Positions 7,562-16,102 are shown, counted from the stretch's first letter. The stretch is DNA of 31,019 bases from Clostridium sp. CAG:411 (GCA_000437275.1 FR899734.1:1-31019); one strand, 5' to 3'. Notes: generated by a model from the sequence alone, not told the origin. A program made the numbers and translations.

Positions 7562-8881
7562 TTATTTATTATTTTCCTGTGTGCCCTGCTGTTTTTGCTG
7601 TGCATCATTGCTGCTATCGTTCTGCGTTGATTTAGAAGCATTTTTTCCCTTGCTTCCCAATGTAACGGTACGCTCCTCTTCTGCATATTCTCCGTCTTTT
7701 AACTCACGAACTGTAATTGTCACTTTTGTTCCTGCTTTTGTATAGGTAAGCACTTCCTGTAATTCTTCTAAAGTCTTCACATCCCGTCCATTGATTGCCG
7801 TAATAATATCTCCTGCAATAATCTTACCTTTCTCTGCTGGTGAGCCTTTTGTCACTTCCGTTACATAAATTCCTTCTGGCATATTGTAGGTTTCACTCAA
7901 CTGCTCCGTTATATCAGAACCTTTGATACCAAGATAACCCTGTTGTGCAACTGACAGTTGCTCGCGGTTCATCAACTCATTGATAATTGGTACTGCGTCT
8001 GAAATAGGGATTGCATATCCCATGCCCTCTACATCATCCGATGCATATTTGACTGAGTTAATACCAATTACCTCACCAGATGCATTGATCAAAGCACCAC
8101 CACTGTTTCCAGGATTGATTGCAGCATCTGTCTGTAACAGTGTCATGGTACTATCCTCCATTGAGACTTTTCTATCCTTTGCACTAATATATCCAACTGT
8201 AACAGACTGGCCATATCCTAATGCATTTCCAATTGCAATTGACATATCACCAACTTTAGTTTTCGTCGAATCTCCTAATGTTGCAATTTTTATATTCTTT
8301 TTGGTCTCATCTGTCAAATCTTTTTTCTTAATAGCTAACACTGCTAAATCTGCATTGGAATCTGCCCCTTTTATGGTAGCCTCTGCCGTACTTTCATCAG
8401 AGAAAGTTACCTTTACCGTAGCATTATCACCTTCCACAACGTGGTTATTGGTAACGAGCAATAGTTCATTTTCATTTTCACCAATGATAATTCCCGAACC
8501 ACTTCCAGAGGATTCTTGCTCATAGCTTTGTCCCCAATATTCTACTGTAGATGTCAGGGTTGTATCAATCGCAACAATAGATGGCATTACATTGGATACA
8601 ACAGACGAAACATCCTGTCCCGAAACACTGCTGGTAGTCAATGCACTAAGTTCTGCCTGCTTCTCTGCATTCTTTTCCTGTTGCTTTTTATTTTGCTGCT
8701 GCATTGCATATTGTCCACCTTCAAATGCAGCTCCCGCTAACATTCCTACAACTAAAGCACCTGCAATCCACTTAACAGGTTTCACTTTTTTACTTTTCTT
8801 TTCCTTTTTTTGTTCTGTACTTACCTTCTGTTCTTCTTTACCCTCAAATTCATTTTTCTGTGTCTCATCCATCATAATCAT
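7562..8881 (-). CDS. htrA: Membrane-anchored HtrA/DegP-like serine protease with PDZ domain
   Basis: Surface quality-control protease for misfolded exported proteins. The order is a charged Lys/Glu-rich cytoplasmic N-terminus (1-36), one membrane segment (about 37-58), a trypsin-like domain with triad H147 (TNNHVV), D178 (NADLAVL) and S260 (NPGNSGGAL), one PDZ domain (about 315-405), and a polar Gln/Asn/Ser tail. The length of 439 fits Firmicutes HtrA. Three Met codons lie at the start (M1, M3, M4). AGAGGA directly abuts the first but sits 6 bases before the second, so translation more likely begins at 8875. The upstream region has a perfect TATAAT without a clear -35 and two inverted repeats, which suggests regulation. 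It stands alone, with a terminator after it. Confidence 0.94.
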   Translation of the reverse strand: MIMMDETQKNEFEGKEEQKVSTEQKKEKKSKKVKPVKWIAGALVVGMLAGAAFEGGQYAMQQQNKKQQEKNAEKQAELSALTTSSVSGQDVSSVVSNVMPSIVAIDTTLTSTVEYWGQSYEQESSGSGSGIIIGENENELLLVTNNHVVEGDNATVKVTFSDESTAEATIKGADSNADLAVLAIKKKDLTDETKKNIKIATLGDSTKTKVGDMSIAIGNALGYGQSVTVGYISAKDRKVSMEDSTMTLLQTDAAINPGNSGGALINASGEVIGINSVKYASDDVEGMGYAIPISDAVPIINELMNREQLSVAQQGYLGIKGSDITEQLSETYNMPEGIYVTEVTKGSPAEKGKIIAGDIITAINGRDVKTLEELQEVLTYTKAGTKVTITVRELKDGEYAEEERTVTLGSKGKNASKSTQNDSSNDAQQKQQGTQENNK

Positions 8882-8908
8882 TCCTCTTTTCTCTATGGCA
8901 ATCCATCG

Positions 8909-8980
8909 ATTATAATCAAAACGCTTTTGGCGGACTGCTTGATAACCCCATCCGCTTTTCTTGGTCTTTGTAACTTACAA
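8909..8980 (-). promoter_or_regulatory. htrA promoter region with inverted repeats
   Basis: A perfect TATAAT (minus strand, 8909-8914) lies about 30 bases before the likely start. The -35 position reads CAGTCC, far from consensus. The spacer holds the palindrome CAAAA-CGC-TTTTG (8917-8929), and TTGTAA-C-TTACAA lies further upstream (8968-8980). This pattern is typical of an activator-dependent or repressed promoter. The regulator is not identified; CssRS controls htrA in Bacillus subtilis, but no match to its site is claimed. Confidence 0.45.
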
Positions 8981-9024
8981 GTACAGTTTACAGAAAAAGT
9001 GTGTGTAAATTGTGAAGGAGTTAT

Positions 9025-9040
9025 GATACAATTGTGTATC
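9025..9040 (-). repeat. Short inverted repeat after pheA
   Basis: GATACA-CAAT-TGTATC on the minus strand, 15 bases after the pheA stop. It has no U-tract, so it is at most a weak terminator; it could also belong to the htrA control region. Confidence 0.35.
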
Positions 9041-9054
9041 TGATTACGCTATTT

Positions 9055-10227
9055 TTAGAAGCATCCTAATAAATAGAAAAATTCTGCTTCCTGCTTTACT
9101 CCCCGCAATGCATTTTGTACGGCTGCATCCTCTAAGTTTCCATCAAACTCTAAAAAGAAAAGATATTCCCATTTTCTATTTTTTATCGGACGAGATTCAA
9201 GCTGTGTCAGGTTAATGTTGTTAAACATAAAATTAGACAACATCTTATACAAAGAACCTGCCTCATGTTTAATAGAAAAACAAATGCTTACCTTTTTTCC
9301 ATTTTTTTGATATATCTTTTTCTTGGTAATTACAATAAAACGAGTGGTATTGTTGCTCTGACCATTGATATTTTCCCGTAAGACTTCCAAACCATAATAC
9401 GCAGCCGCCCGTGTACTTCCAATTGCTGCCAAAGACGCATCCTTCTCCTCTGCTACTTTTTTTACACTTCCAGATGTACTATCGTAAGCCTCAGCAGTCA
9501 TATTTGGATGTTGTGCCAGAAATTCTCTACACTGAAGCAAGCCCTGTGGATGAGAATATACTTTTTTAATGTCATCAAGAGACGTTCCTGCCAAACCAAT
9601 CAATGCCTGATCTACCTTTACTTCCAATTCCCCAATGATACAAATATTGCTCTTTCCAAGTAAATCATAAATATCACTGATACTTCCTGTAGAAGAATTT
9701 TCAATCGGCAATACAGCATATTCTGTCTCGCCCTGTTCCAAAGTCTCCACAACCCCCGTAAATGTATTTTTATACTTTGCTACTGCATCTTCTCCAAAAA
9801 AGAGTGCCATTGCCTGTTCCGTATAACTTCCTGGTTCTCCAAAACAAGCAACCTTCTTTTTTCCCTGTGGAAGTGAATCAATTCCTGTCAATCCTTCACA
9901 TTCTATTTCATCATGTTTTACAAGTGTATACTGTTTTCTTCTGCTAATGGACATAATTTGAGAAAATAATTCTCGAATTGCCTGCTTGTTAAAACTGTCC
10001 TCTGTCTTTTCTGCAAGTGCATCCAGCTTAGAATCCTCTCTCTCCTTGTCATACACTTTCTTTCCATTTTCTATTTTAAACTCCGCAACCTGATAGGTTC
10101 GTTCCATTCTTTCTTCAAATAATTTTGTTATCTGTTCATCGATTGCGTCGATTTCCTGTCGTATCAATTGTAAATCCATTTCATATTCACTGCGAAACGA
10201 AAAACGTTTCTTCTCCTTTCCTTTCAA
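9055..10227 (-). CDS. pheA: Bifunctional chorismate mutase / prephenate dehydratase
   Basis: Catalyses chorismate to prephenate and then to phenylpyruvate, the committed steps to phenylalanine. An AroQ-type chorismate mutase spans about 17-100 (MDLQLIRQEIDAIDEQI start). The prephenate dehydratase domain spans about 125-300, with GSYTEQA and the catalytic TRF motif (295-297). An ACT domain (about 311-385) carries the ESRP motif (344-347) of phenylalanine feedback control; the other conserved segment reads EAGSLYKML. The open frame begins at a TTG at 10227, but the family start is the ATG at 10179 (M17), which lacks a close ribosome site: AAGGAG is 33 bases upstream, with a small hairpin (GAAACG-TTTTT-CGTTTC) between. 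The true start is therefore open. Promoter at 10250-10279; no T-box or attenuator was recognised. Confidence 0.95.
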   Translation of the reverse strand: MKGKEKKRFSFRSEYEMDLQLIRQEIDAIDEQITKLFEERMERTYQVAEFKIENGKKVYDKEREDSKLDALAEKTEDSFNKQAIRELFSQIMSISRRKQYTLVKHDEIECEGLTGIDSLPQGKKKVACFGEPGSYTEQAMALFFGEDAVAKYKNTFTGVVETLEQGETEYAVLPIENSSTGSISDIYDLLGKSNICIIGELEVKVDQALIGLAGTSLDDIKKVYSHPQGLLQCREFLAQHPNMTAEAYDSTSGSVKKVAEEKDASLAAIGSTRAAAYYGLEVLRENINGQSNNTTRFIVITKKKIYQKNGKKVSICFSIKHEAGSLYKMLSNFMFNNINLTQLESRPIKNRKWEYLFFLEFDGNLEDAAVQNALRGVKQEAEFFYLLGCF

Positions 10228-10249
10228 TCACTTATTTACACTAAACTTT

Positions 10250-10279
10250 ATCATACCATATTTTCCCCTTTTGTCTCAA
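10250..10279 (-). promoter_or_regulatory. pheA promoter
   Basis: TTGAGA and TATGAT on the minus strand, 18 bases apart. It is back to back with the promoter of the divergent gene, with 20 bases between the two -35 boxes. Confidence 0.6.
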
Positions 10280-10299
10280 GTAAAATTATCATCCAAACC

Positions 10300-10328
10300 T
10301 TGCATTAAATTGTGCTGACCTATATAAT
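10300..10328 (+). promoter_or_regulatory. Promoter of the DUF5050-like gene
   Basis: A perfect TATAAT (10323-10328) lies 17 bases after TTGCAT (10300-10305). The ribosome site GAGGGGGG follows about 45 bases downstream, just before the start codon. Confidence 0.65.
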
Positions 10329-10386
10329 AGAATCAATAGAGATTTTGTACTTGCATATAAACTGAATACAATGAGGGGGGCATTAG

Positions 10387-11418
10387 ATGAAGAAGAAAAT
10401 TTTACCAATTATACTCATTCTGGCACTTTGTGTATTAGTGATTATTAGCTATCGTTCCAGACAGACGGTTTACAATGATGAGCATACAATTGGAAATTCC
10501 AGTGGAAACTTATTTAATGGTGGATTATTCTGTGAATATGACAAGCATATTTATTTTAGTAATCCGTCTGATGAGGGACGTTTATATGTTATGAACAGTG
10601 ACTTGAGTAATTTAAAAAAACTTTCCACTGATACCGCAGATGGTATCAATGTAGCTGGAAAGTATATTATTTATGGTCGTCATAACCAAAACCAAAATCA
10701 GACAACGGAAAATGTATTTGAAACAAGTAAAACAGGATTATACCGTATGGATAAAACAGGCGGACATTTGAAAACTTTATTTGACTCCGTTGTTAATATG
10801 GTTGCACTTTATGGTAACACTGTTTATTTTCAACATAATACTGATACAGGCTTTGGAATAGGAAAAATTAACATTGACAAATCAAAAGAGGGGGAACTGT
10901 CAACAGAAGCAATCTATCCTTACACAATTCAGGATGGTTTTCTTTATTACACTGGTGTTTCAGACAATCACAATATTTATAAAATGGATTTAAACACCGG
11001 GGATAGCACTTCCTTAGAAGAAGGAAATTTTGCCTATGTAACGGCATCCAATGATTTTTTATATTGTTTAGACTTAAATAACAATCACGTATTAACCCGC
11101 ATGAAGCTGGACGGCTCAAATAAACTTGTATTAGTCAAAGAACCTACCAGCACCTACAATGTCACTCCCGATGGTATGTATCTTTACTATCAGGTAGATT
11201 TAGGAAATAATGGGGAAGGCAATGCAATTTACCGAAGAAATCTAAATTCGCAGGAAACTACTTTGTTAAAAAAAGGAACTTTTTCGAACATACACACAAC
11301 AAGCAAATATACATTTTTTAAAGATTGTCAAAAGGATGATTATTATGTTGTAGAAAATACAGATACAGGTATGCCTGATACTTGGAATGTAGCAGCAGAT
11401 TCATCCGATAAAAACTAA
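10387..11418 (+). CDS. Membrane-anchored or secreted DUF5050-like beta-propeller protein
   Basis: 343 residues. The N-terminus (MKKKILPIILILALCVLVII) is an uncleaved anchor or signal peptide without a lipobox Cys. The remainder repeats short units such as GLYRMDKTGG, NIYKMDLNTG, LTRMKLDGSN and IYRRNLNSQE, each about 40-50 residues apart, as in DUF5050 proteins, where they form a propeller-like fold. The molecular function is unknown. It is one of only two plus-strand genes here, has its own promoter and a strong terminator, and is divergent from pheA. Nothing around it suggests a pathway. Confidence 0.82.
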   Translation: MKKKILPIILILALCVLVIISYRSRQTVYNDEHTIGNSSGNLFNGGLFCEYDKHIYFSNPSDEGRLYVMNSDLSNLKKLSTDTADGINVAGKYIIYGRHNQNQNQTTENVFETSKTGLYRMDKTGGHLKTLFDSVVNMVALYGNTVYFQHNTDTGFGIGKINIDKSKEGELSTEAIYPYTIQDGFLYYTGVSDNHNIYKMDLNTGDSTSLEEGNFAYVTASNDFLYCLDLNNNHVLTRMKLDGSNKLVLVKEPTSTYNVTPDGMYLYYQVDLGNNGEGNAIYRRNLNSQETTLLKKGTFSNIHTTSKYTFFKDCQKDDYYVVENTDTGMPDTWNVAADSSDKN

Positions 11419-11420
11419 CA

Positions 11421-11468
11421 AAAAGCAAAAGGTCGTCATTTACCGACGATCTTTTGCTTTTTTATTTT
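11421..11468 (+). terminator. Bidirectional terminator between the DUF5050-like gene and folC
   Basis: A 17-bp stem (11421-11437 with 11445-11461) with a 7-base loop. A T-rich tail follows on the plus strand, and on the minus strand the stem also ends in a T-rich run, so it can end both converging transcripts. One G-U pair favours the plus-strand RNA. Confidence 0.85.
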
Positions 11469-12836
11469 CTAAAAAGGTTTTTCAACCTCTATTTCTTCAC
11501 GCTTCTTCCTTTTTTCCATATAAGAAAATACGGAATGTAAATAATACAAAGAACCAAATATTAAAACGGCACCGTAATTTTTTTCTTCTTTCTGTACTAT
11601 ATCCAATGCTTTTTCTACATTTTCTCCAACTTCCACGCAAGGACAATATTGCAGTGCTACCTGTTGCAACTCCTGTGCAGACAAGGCTCTTGGATTATCT
11701 GGTGTAATCGTAATTATTTTCTCTGCATAAGGGCCTAGTAGCGCCATAATCTTTTGATATTCTTTATCTGCTAATATCCCTACCACAAACAACAATTGCT
11801 TTCCTTTTAGATACATAGAAATGGATTTTTTCAGACTTTTTGCTGCATCTACATTGTGTGCGCCATCCACAATGTAATACGGATGATTCCATATTACCTG
11901 AAATCTCCCATCCCATCTGGTTTCTTTTATTCCTCTATATATGTCCTCTCTGGAAATTTCATATCCTTTTGCTTGCAACCTTTCTATTGCTTCAATAGCA
12001 ACAGCAGCATTCTTGGTCTGATTTTCTCCCAACAATGTAATTTGTAAGTTTTCATAGGTTTCATAAGAAAATGTGATTCCCTGCAAGCTATGCTTTTCCT
12101 CTCCAATTTTGCTAAAATCCGCTGAGACTATGCTTCCTTCCTGTTTTTCTGTGACCTGTCTTAAAATCGGAGTAGTTATATCAGACTCCTTATTTTCCTT
12201 TGCCAACCATCCATAATCATATGTAACTACGGTTCCTTGCGGTTTTATAATTCCGCTCTTTTCCTTTACAATTTTCTCCAATGTGTCTCCCAAAATATTC
12301 ATATGATCCATACTGATAGAAGCAAACACCGTACATTCGCTATGGGATATTATATTGGTGGCATCTCTTCTTCCACCCATCCCCACTTCAAGTAAGACAA
12401 AATCACACTTTTGTTTCTTGAAATAGCAAAAACTAATACCAGTTTCCAACTCGAAGGCAGATGGCAATACATGATTTTCCTGTTCCATTTTGTCATATAC
12501 TACTTTACTCTTTTGCATCAGTTCTACATAATCCTGTTCTGAAATGTAACGAACCACAGTTTTCCCATTCTCGCATTCCAACGTCTGTATCCGTTCCCTA
12601 TACTCATAAATAGTTGGAGAAATATAACGTCCCACTCTATAACCTGCGGATGCCAATATATAAGCAATATAAGAACAAATAGAACCTTTTCCGTTTGTCC
12701 CTCCCACATGAATGATATGCAATCTATCCTGCGGGTTATTTAGACCATTCATAAGATGTGACATTGCTTCTAATCCCATCTCACCCGCCTTTTGATTTGC
12801 CTGTTCTACCCATGTTCTTGCCTGTTCAAAATCCAT
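11469..12836 (-). CDS. folC: Bifunctional folylpolyglutamate synthase / dihydrofolate synthase
   Basis: Mur-ligase-family enzyme that adds glutamate to dihydropteroate and to folates, retaining them in the cell. Seen in its 455 residues: P-loop GTNGKGS (46-52), the LLEVGMGGRRDATN segment (about 148-161), MDHMNILG (176-183), KEKSGIIK with the lysine near 193 that is carbamylated in the family, and IVDGAHNVDA in the middle of the protein. ATG start with GGAAGG upstream. It lies 111 bases after glyS, and a hairpin between them may end the upstream operon. No other folate genes are nearby. Confidence 0.95.
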   Translation of the reverse strand: MDFEQARTWVEQANQKAGEMGLEAMSHLMNGLNNPQDRLHIIHVGGTNGKGSICSYIAYILASAGYRVGRYISPTIYEYRERIQTLECENGKTVVRYISEQDYVELMQKSKVVYDKMEQENHVLPSAFELETGISFCYFKKQKCDFVLLEVGMGGRRDATNIISHSECTVFASISMDHMNILGDTLEKIVKEKSGIIKPQGTVVTYDYGWLAKENKESDITTPILRQVTEKQEGSIVSADFSKIGEEKHSLQGITFSYETYENLQITLLGENQTKNAAVAIEAIERLQAKGYEISREDIYRGIKETRWDGRFQVIWNHPYYIVDGAHNVDAAKSLKKSISMYLKGKQLLFVVGILADKEYQKIMALLGPYAEKIITITPDNPRALSAQELQQVALQYCPCVEVGENVEKALDIVQKEEKNYGAVLIFGSLYYLHSVFSYMEKRKKREEIEVEKPF

Positions 12837-12865
12837 GATTTTTCCTTCCTCTCAAAACAGACGAA

Positions 12866-12893
12866 GCTGCTACATTATAAATAATGTAACAGC
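12866..12893 (-). terminator. Hairpin between glyS and folC, probable weak terminator
   Basis: A 13-bp stem (12866-12878 with 12881-12893) carries one G-U pair on the minus strand and a two-base loop. The tail TTCGTCTGTTTTG is only moderately U-rich, so read-through into folC is possible. Confidence 0.55.
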
Positions 12894-12947
12894 CCCTGCC
12901 TAATCTCACCTTGCAACAAAGGTTTCTTCCATCAAACAAAATCTTGA

Positions 12948-14336
12948 TTAGAATTCCATCTTCTTTGCAAAATATTCTTTTAACTCTGTAATTGGAATAC
13001 GCTCCTGCTCCATCGTATCTCTATCACGAACCGTAACTGCATGATCTTCTTCTGATTCGAAATCATATGTGATACAGAATGGAGTTCCAATCTCATCCTG
13101 TCTTCTATATCTCTTTCCAATATTTCCTCTGTCATCAAATTCACAGTTGTATTCTTTGCTCAATTCTGCATAAATCTTTTCTGCACCCTCATTTAATTTT
13201 TTAGACAATGGTAAAATACCAATCTTTACAGGTGCAATTGCAGGATGGAAGTGAAGTACTGTACGAGTATCTCCTCCTTCTAACTGCTCTTCATCATAAG
13301 CACTGCATAAAAAGGCTAATGTAACACGATCTGCTCCCAGTGAAGGCTCAATTACATATGGAATATACTTTTCTTTCTTTTCATCATCAAAATAATCCAT
13401 TGGTTCCCCAGAAGTATTTTGATGCTGTGTCAAATCGTAATCCGTACGGTCTGCCACTCCCCATAATTCACCCCAACCAAATGGGAATAAAAATTCAATA
13501 TCCGTGGTAGCTTTACTGTAGAAGCAAAGTTCTTCCGGCTGATGGTCTCTAGCGCGAATCTCATCATCCTTAATACCAAGATTTGATAACCATGCCAAGC
13601 AAAATTCTTTCCAATAGTGGAACCATTCTAAATCTGTTCCTGGTTCACAGAAGAATTCCAATTCCATCTGTTCAAACTCTCTTGTACGGAATGTAAAGTT
13701 ACCTGGTGTAATTTCGTTACGGAAAGACTTACCAATCTGTCCAATACCAAATGGAATTTTCTTTCTTGAAGTTCTTTGTACATTTTTGAAGTTTACAAAA
13801 ATACCCTGTGCTGTCTCTGGTCTTAAATATACGGTATTCTTTGCATCTTCCGTTACACCCTGAAATGTCTTAAACATAAGGTTGAATTGACGAATTTCTG
13901 TAAAGTTATGTTTTCCACAAGATGGACAACAAATTTCTTTTTCTTTAATGTAATTTTCCATCTCTTCTTTTGACCATGCATCTACACTGCCTTCTAATTC
14001 AATGTTATTTTCCTGCATATATTCTTCAATCATTTTATCTGCACGAAAACGTTCATGACATTCTTTACAATCCATCAAAGGATCTGAAAAACCACCCAAA
14101 TGACCAGAAGCTACCCATGTCTGTGGATTCATTAAAATCGCGCAATCTACACCCACATTATATGGATTTTCCTGAATGAATTTTTTCCACCATGCACGTT
14201 TAATGTTATTCTTTAACTCTACTCCAAGATTACCATAATCCCAAGTATTTGCCAAACCACCATAGATTTCAGAACCTGGATATACAAAACCTCTTGCCTT
14301 TGCCAATGCTACGATTTTTTCCATCGTTTTTTCCAT
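12948..14336 (-). CDS. glyS: Glycyl-tRNA synthetase, homodimeric class II type
   Basis: Charges tRNA-Gly with glycine. 462 residues, the single-subunit (alpha2) type rather than the two-gene glyQ/glyS type. Visible features: the N-terminal YPGSEIYGGLANTWDYGNLG, the Cys pairs CKEC and CPSC of the inserted metal-binding region (about 86-145), motif 2 FRNEITPG, motif 3 around GADRVTLAF, and the C-terminal anticodon-binding domain starting near HPAIAPVKIGILPL. ATG start; AAAGG lies 13 bases upstream, and a second Met (M5) is possible. It is the last gene of the M16C-era-recO operon, 27 bases after the lipoprotein gene. No glycine riboswitch or T-box is visible upstream. Confidence 0.96.
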   Translation of the reverse strand: MEKTMEKIVALAKARGFVYPGSEIYGGLANTWDYGNLGVELKNNIKRAWWKKFIQENPYNVGVDCAILMNPQTWVASGHLGGFSDPLMDCKECHERFRADKMIEEYMQENNIELEGSVDAWSKEEMENYIKEKEICCPSCGKHNFTEIRQFNLMFKTFQGVTEDAKNTVYLRPETAQGIFVNFKNVQRTSRKKIPFGIGQIGKSFRNEITPGNFTFRTREFEQMELEFFCEPGTDLEWFHYWKEFCLAWLSNLGIKDDEIRARDHQPEELCFYSKATTDIEFLFPFGWGELWGVADRTDYDLTQHQNTSGEPMDYFDDEKKEKYIPYVIEPSLGADRVTLAFLCSAYDEEQLEGGDTRTVLHFHPAIAPVKIGILPLSKKLNEGAEKIYAELSKEYNCEFDDRGNIGKRYRRQDEIGTPFCITYDFESEEDHAVTVRDRDTMEQERIPITELKEYFAKKMEF

Positions 14337-14363
14337 CTTACTACCAACCTTTCTATATGTATC

Positions 14364-14990
14364 TTATTGATAAACAATAACTGCCCTTTTCTTTCCTGTC
14401 GTCTGAATCAGGTTATCTCCTGTCAGATTTGCTTCCGAATAATATTTGATTGTACCCTCTAGCTGGATACTCAATGCCTCTTCCACAATTAAAAACTTCA
14501 ATTCTTTATTTTTCAACACGGTTTCTTTATCCACCTTCGTGTCTTTTTCAGCATCTACAAACGTATCTGGCAACACCAGATTATCTTCCACTTCTTCGGC
14601 AGGAATTACCTGAAATTCCTCCCCCTGAAATGCTTTATAGGTATCCACACTATCGAAGGTAAGCAAGACCTTTGCAATTTTATTATTTACGGAAAAGCTA
14701 TCCATCGATACTTCGCCACTATCCTTTGTTTCCTCATACTCTGCTATTGTTTGTTTTATGTATGCTTTCAACTCTGACTTTGAATAATAATCTTTGTCAA
14801 ACTTTTCTACATTAACCAGTTCAATCTTACCATTTTTTCCAAGATACATCGTATCCTGCTCCACGGTATCCATCTTTAAATGACTAGAACCTCCACAGCC
14901 AGACAGTGCTAACAATCCGATCAAACACATCGTACATGCGACTTTTCTTCCCATCTCTTTGTATCCCTTCTCTCTGTACAATAGTTTCAT
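14364..14990 (-). CDS. Lipoprotein of unknown function
   Basis: 208 residues with a lipobox LALSGC (Cys at position 32), so probably lipid-anchored at the outer face of the membrane. The mature part is acidic, soluble and without Cys, and I do not recognise a family. Two starts are plausible: M1 (14990), with AAAGGTG 10 bases upstream, and M13 (14954), with AAGGG 10 bases upstream. The latter gives a signal peptide of normal length (MGRKVACTMCLIGLLALSGC). It sits between recO and glyS with gaps of 34 and 27 bases, so it is co-transcribed with housekeeping genes although it is exported. Confidence 0.8.
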   Translation of the reverse strand: MKLLYREKGYKEMGRKVACTMCLIGLLALSGCGGSSHLKMDTVEQDTMYLGKNGKIELVNVEKFDKDYYSKSELKAYIKQTIAEYEETKDSGEVSMDSFSVNNKIAKVLLTFDSVDTYKAFQGEEFQVIPAEEVEDNLVLPDTFVDAEKDTKVDKETVLKNKELKFLIVEEALSIQLEGTIKYYSEANLTGDNLIQTTGKKRAVIVYQ

Positions 14991-15024
14991 TGTACTATTT
15001 CACCTTTTATTTTTCAAGCCTTTT

Positions 15025-15813
15025 TTACTTGCCAGACACTTCCTTCTCAAAGGAAAACACTAAGGTTTCTAACATCTCCAGCGAGTGAAACTCTCCGTGT
15101 GCATAGCAAGCCATATACTGTGCCGCCACTTGTTGCAATTCTTTCAATGCTTCTGTTTCCAATAAAAAGGTATATAACTTTTCCACCTTACTACTGACAA
15201 TATACTGTAATGTGTAAACTATTGTAGGAGAAATCACCAGCACATCTGATGCCTGTCCCACACATTCCTTACAAAGCATACCTCCTGCCCTGCTGGAAAA
15301 TCCGCCTAAAAACACCTGATGCAAATCTGCCTGTTTTCTCCTACATTTTACACATTCAAATACTTGAGGCATCTCTCCGTTAAAGCATAGCGCTTTTATC
15401 TCAAATATACTTCTTACTAATTCATCGGGTATTTTAGCAAAATTCAGTGCCAAAAAGGACTGATATAATAATTTCAACAATCCAGTTGCCTCTATATTTT
15501 CATAACTCAGATACGCTGCAACCTCACAAAAATAGGATGCATAAGAGATTTTAACTAAGTCTCCCTTAATTTCTTCAAAGTAATTATCAATTTCCGCATG
15601 ATTCACTGTATATGAACTACGCCCCTGATAAAGTGTAAATGTTCCGAAAGCAAAAGGCTGACTGGATGCCATCAATGCACTGTTTGTCCTTCTTGCTCCC
15701 TTTGCAAATGCAGAAATCTTTCCTCGCTCTTTGGTAAGAATAACCAGTCGTTTATCATATTCCCCAATCGGCATCGCTGACAACACCATCCCTGTCACCG
15801 TTTCCAGATTCAT
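15025..15813 (-). CDS. recO: DNA repair protein RecO
   Basis: Recombination mediator that works with RecR and RecF to load RecA on SSB-coated single-stranded DNA. 262 residues. It begins with the OB-fold sequence MVLSAMPIGEYDKRLVILTKERGKISAFAKGARR (read in pieces at about 9-42), and has a four-Cys zinc motif (CVKC ... CKEC, about 154-196) in the helical C-terminal half. The start ATG is preceded by GAAGGAG at 9 bases. The start lies inside the upstream yqzL-like gene, overlapping it by 59 bases, which suggests translational coupling. Confidence 0.94.
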   Translation of the reverse strand: MNLETVTGMVLSAMPIGEYDKRLVILTKERGKISAFAKGARRTNSALMASSQPFAFGTFTLYQGRSSYTVNHAEIDNYFEEIKGDLVKISYASYFCEVAAYLSYENIEATGLLKLLYQSFLALNFAKIPDELVRSIFEIKALCFNGEMPQVFECVKCRRKQADLHQVFLGGFSSRAGGMLCKECVGQASDVLVISPTIVYTLQYIVSSKVEKLYTFLLETEALKELQQVAAQYMACYAHGEFHSLEMLETLVFSFEKEVSGK

Positions 15814-15922
15814 TTTGCACTACTCCTTCACTGTCCACTGCGCCGCCTTTTGCCTGCACATAATCTAAATAGTCTGTCACAAAACCTGTTTCTTCAAATT
15901 TCTTCCAATATTCGTTCCTCAT
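15755..15922 (-). CDS. yqzL: YqzL-like small protein
   Basis: 55 residues from an ATG at 15920-15922 with AAAGGAA 8 bases upstream; a longer open frame reaches 15967 without a better start. The N-terminal half (NEYWKKFEETGFVTDYLDY) fits the YqzL pattern, a Trp then F..TG.V..YL.Y, and it lies between era and recO exactly as yqzL does in Bacillus subtilis. The function of the family is unknown. The acidic tail from about residue 27 is extra compared with the usual length of about 47, and it overlaps recO by 59 bases. A weak promoter-like pair (TTGGAA-18-TACGAT, 16005-16034) lies in the 180-base gap after era. Confidence 0.75.
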   Translation of the reverse strand: MRNEYWKKFEETGFVTDYLDYVQAKGGAVDSEGVVQNESGNGDRDGVVSDADWGI

Positions 15923-16102
15923 TTTTGTCGTTCCTTTCTTAAGCGCGGGATTCCCGTTTACTCTCACTTAGAAAAAGTTCCTCTTACTTAGCTTCTCCCA
16001 TTCTATCGTACTTATGCAGAAAGTCCCTTTCCAAAATGCCCCAATCTTTCCTAATTTCCCTTCTTTTATAACTATTCTTTTTCTTTATACAACGCACCGG
16101 CA

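Noticed and set aside
10184..10230. GTG-started 14-codon frame before pheA with two Phe codons, as a pheL-like leader peptide
   Set aside because: Only two adjacent Phe codons and no terminator/antiterminator pair downstream; not enough for attenuation.
15946..15956. CGGGATTCCCG palindrome before the yqzL-like gene
   Set aside because: Five-bp arms in the operon interior, no promoter boxes beside it.
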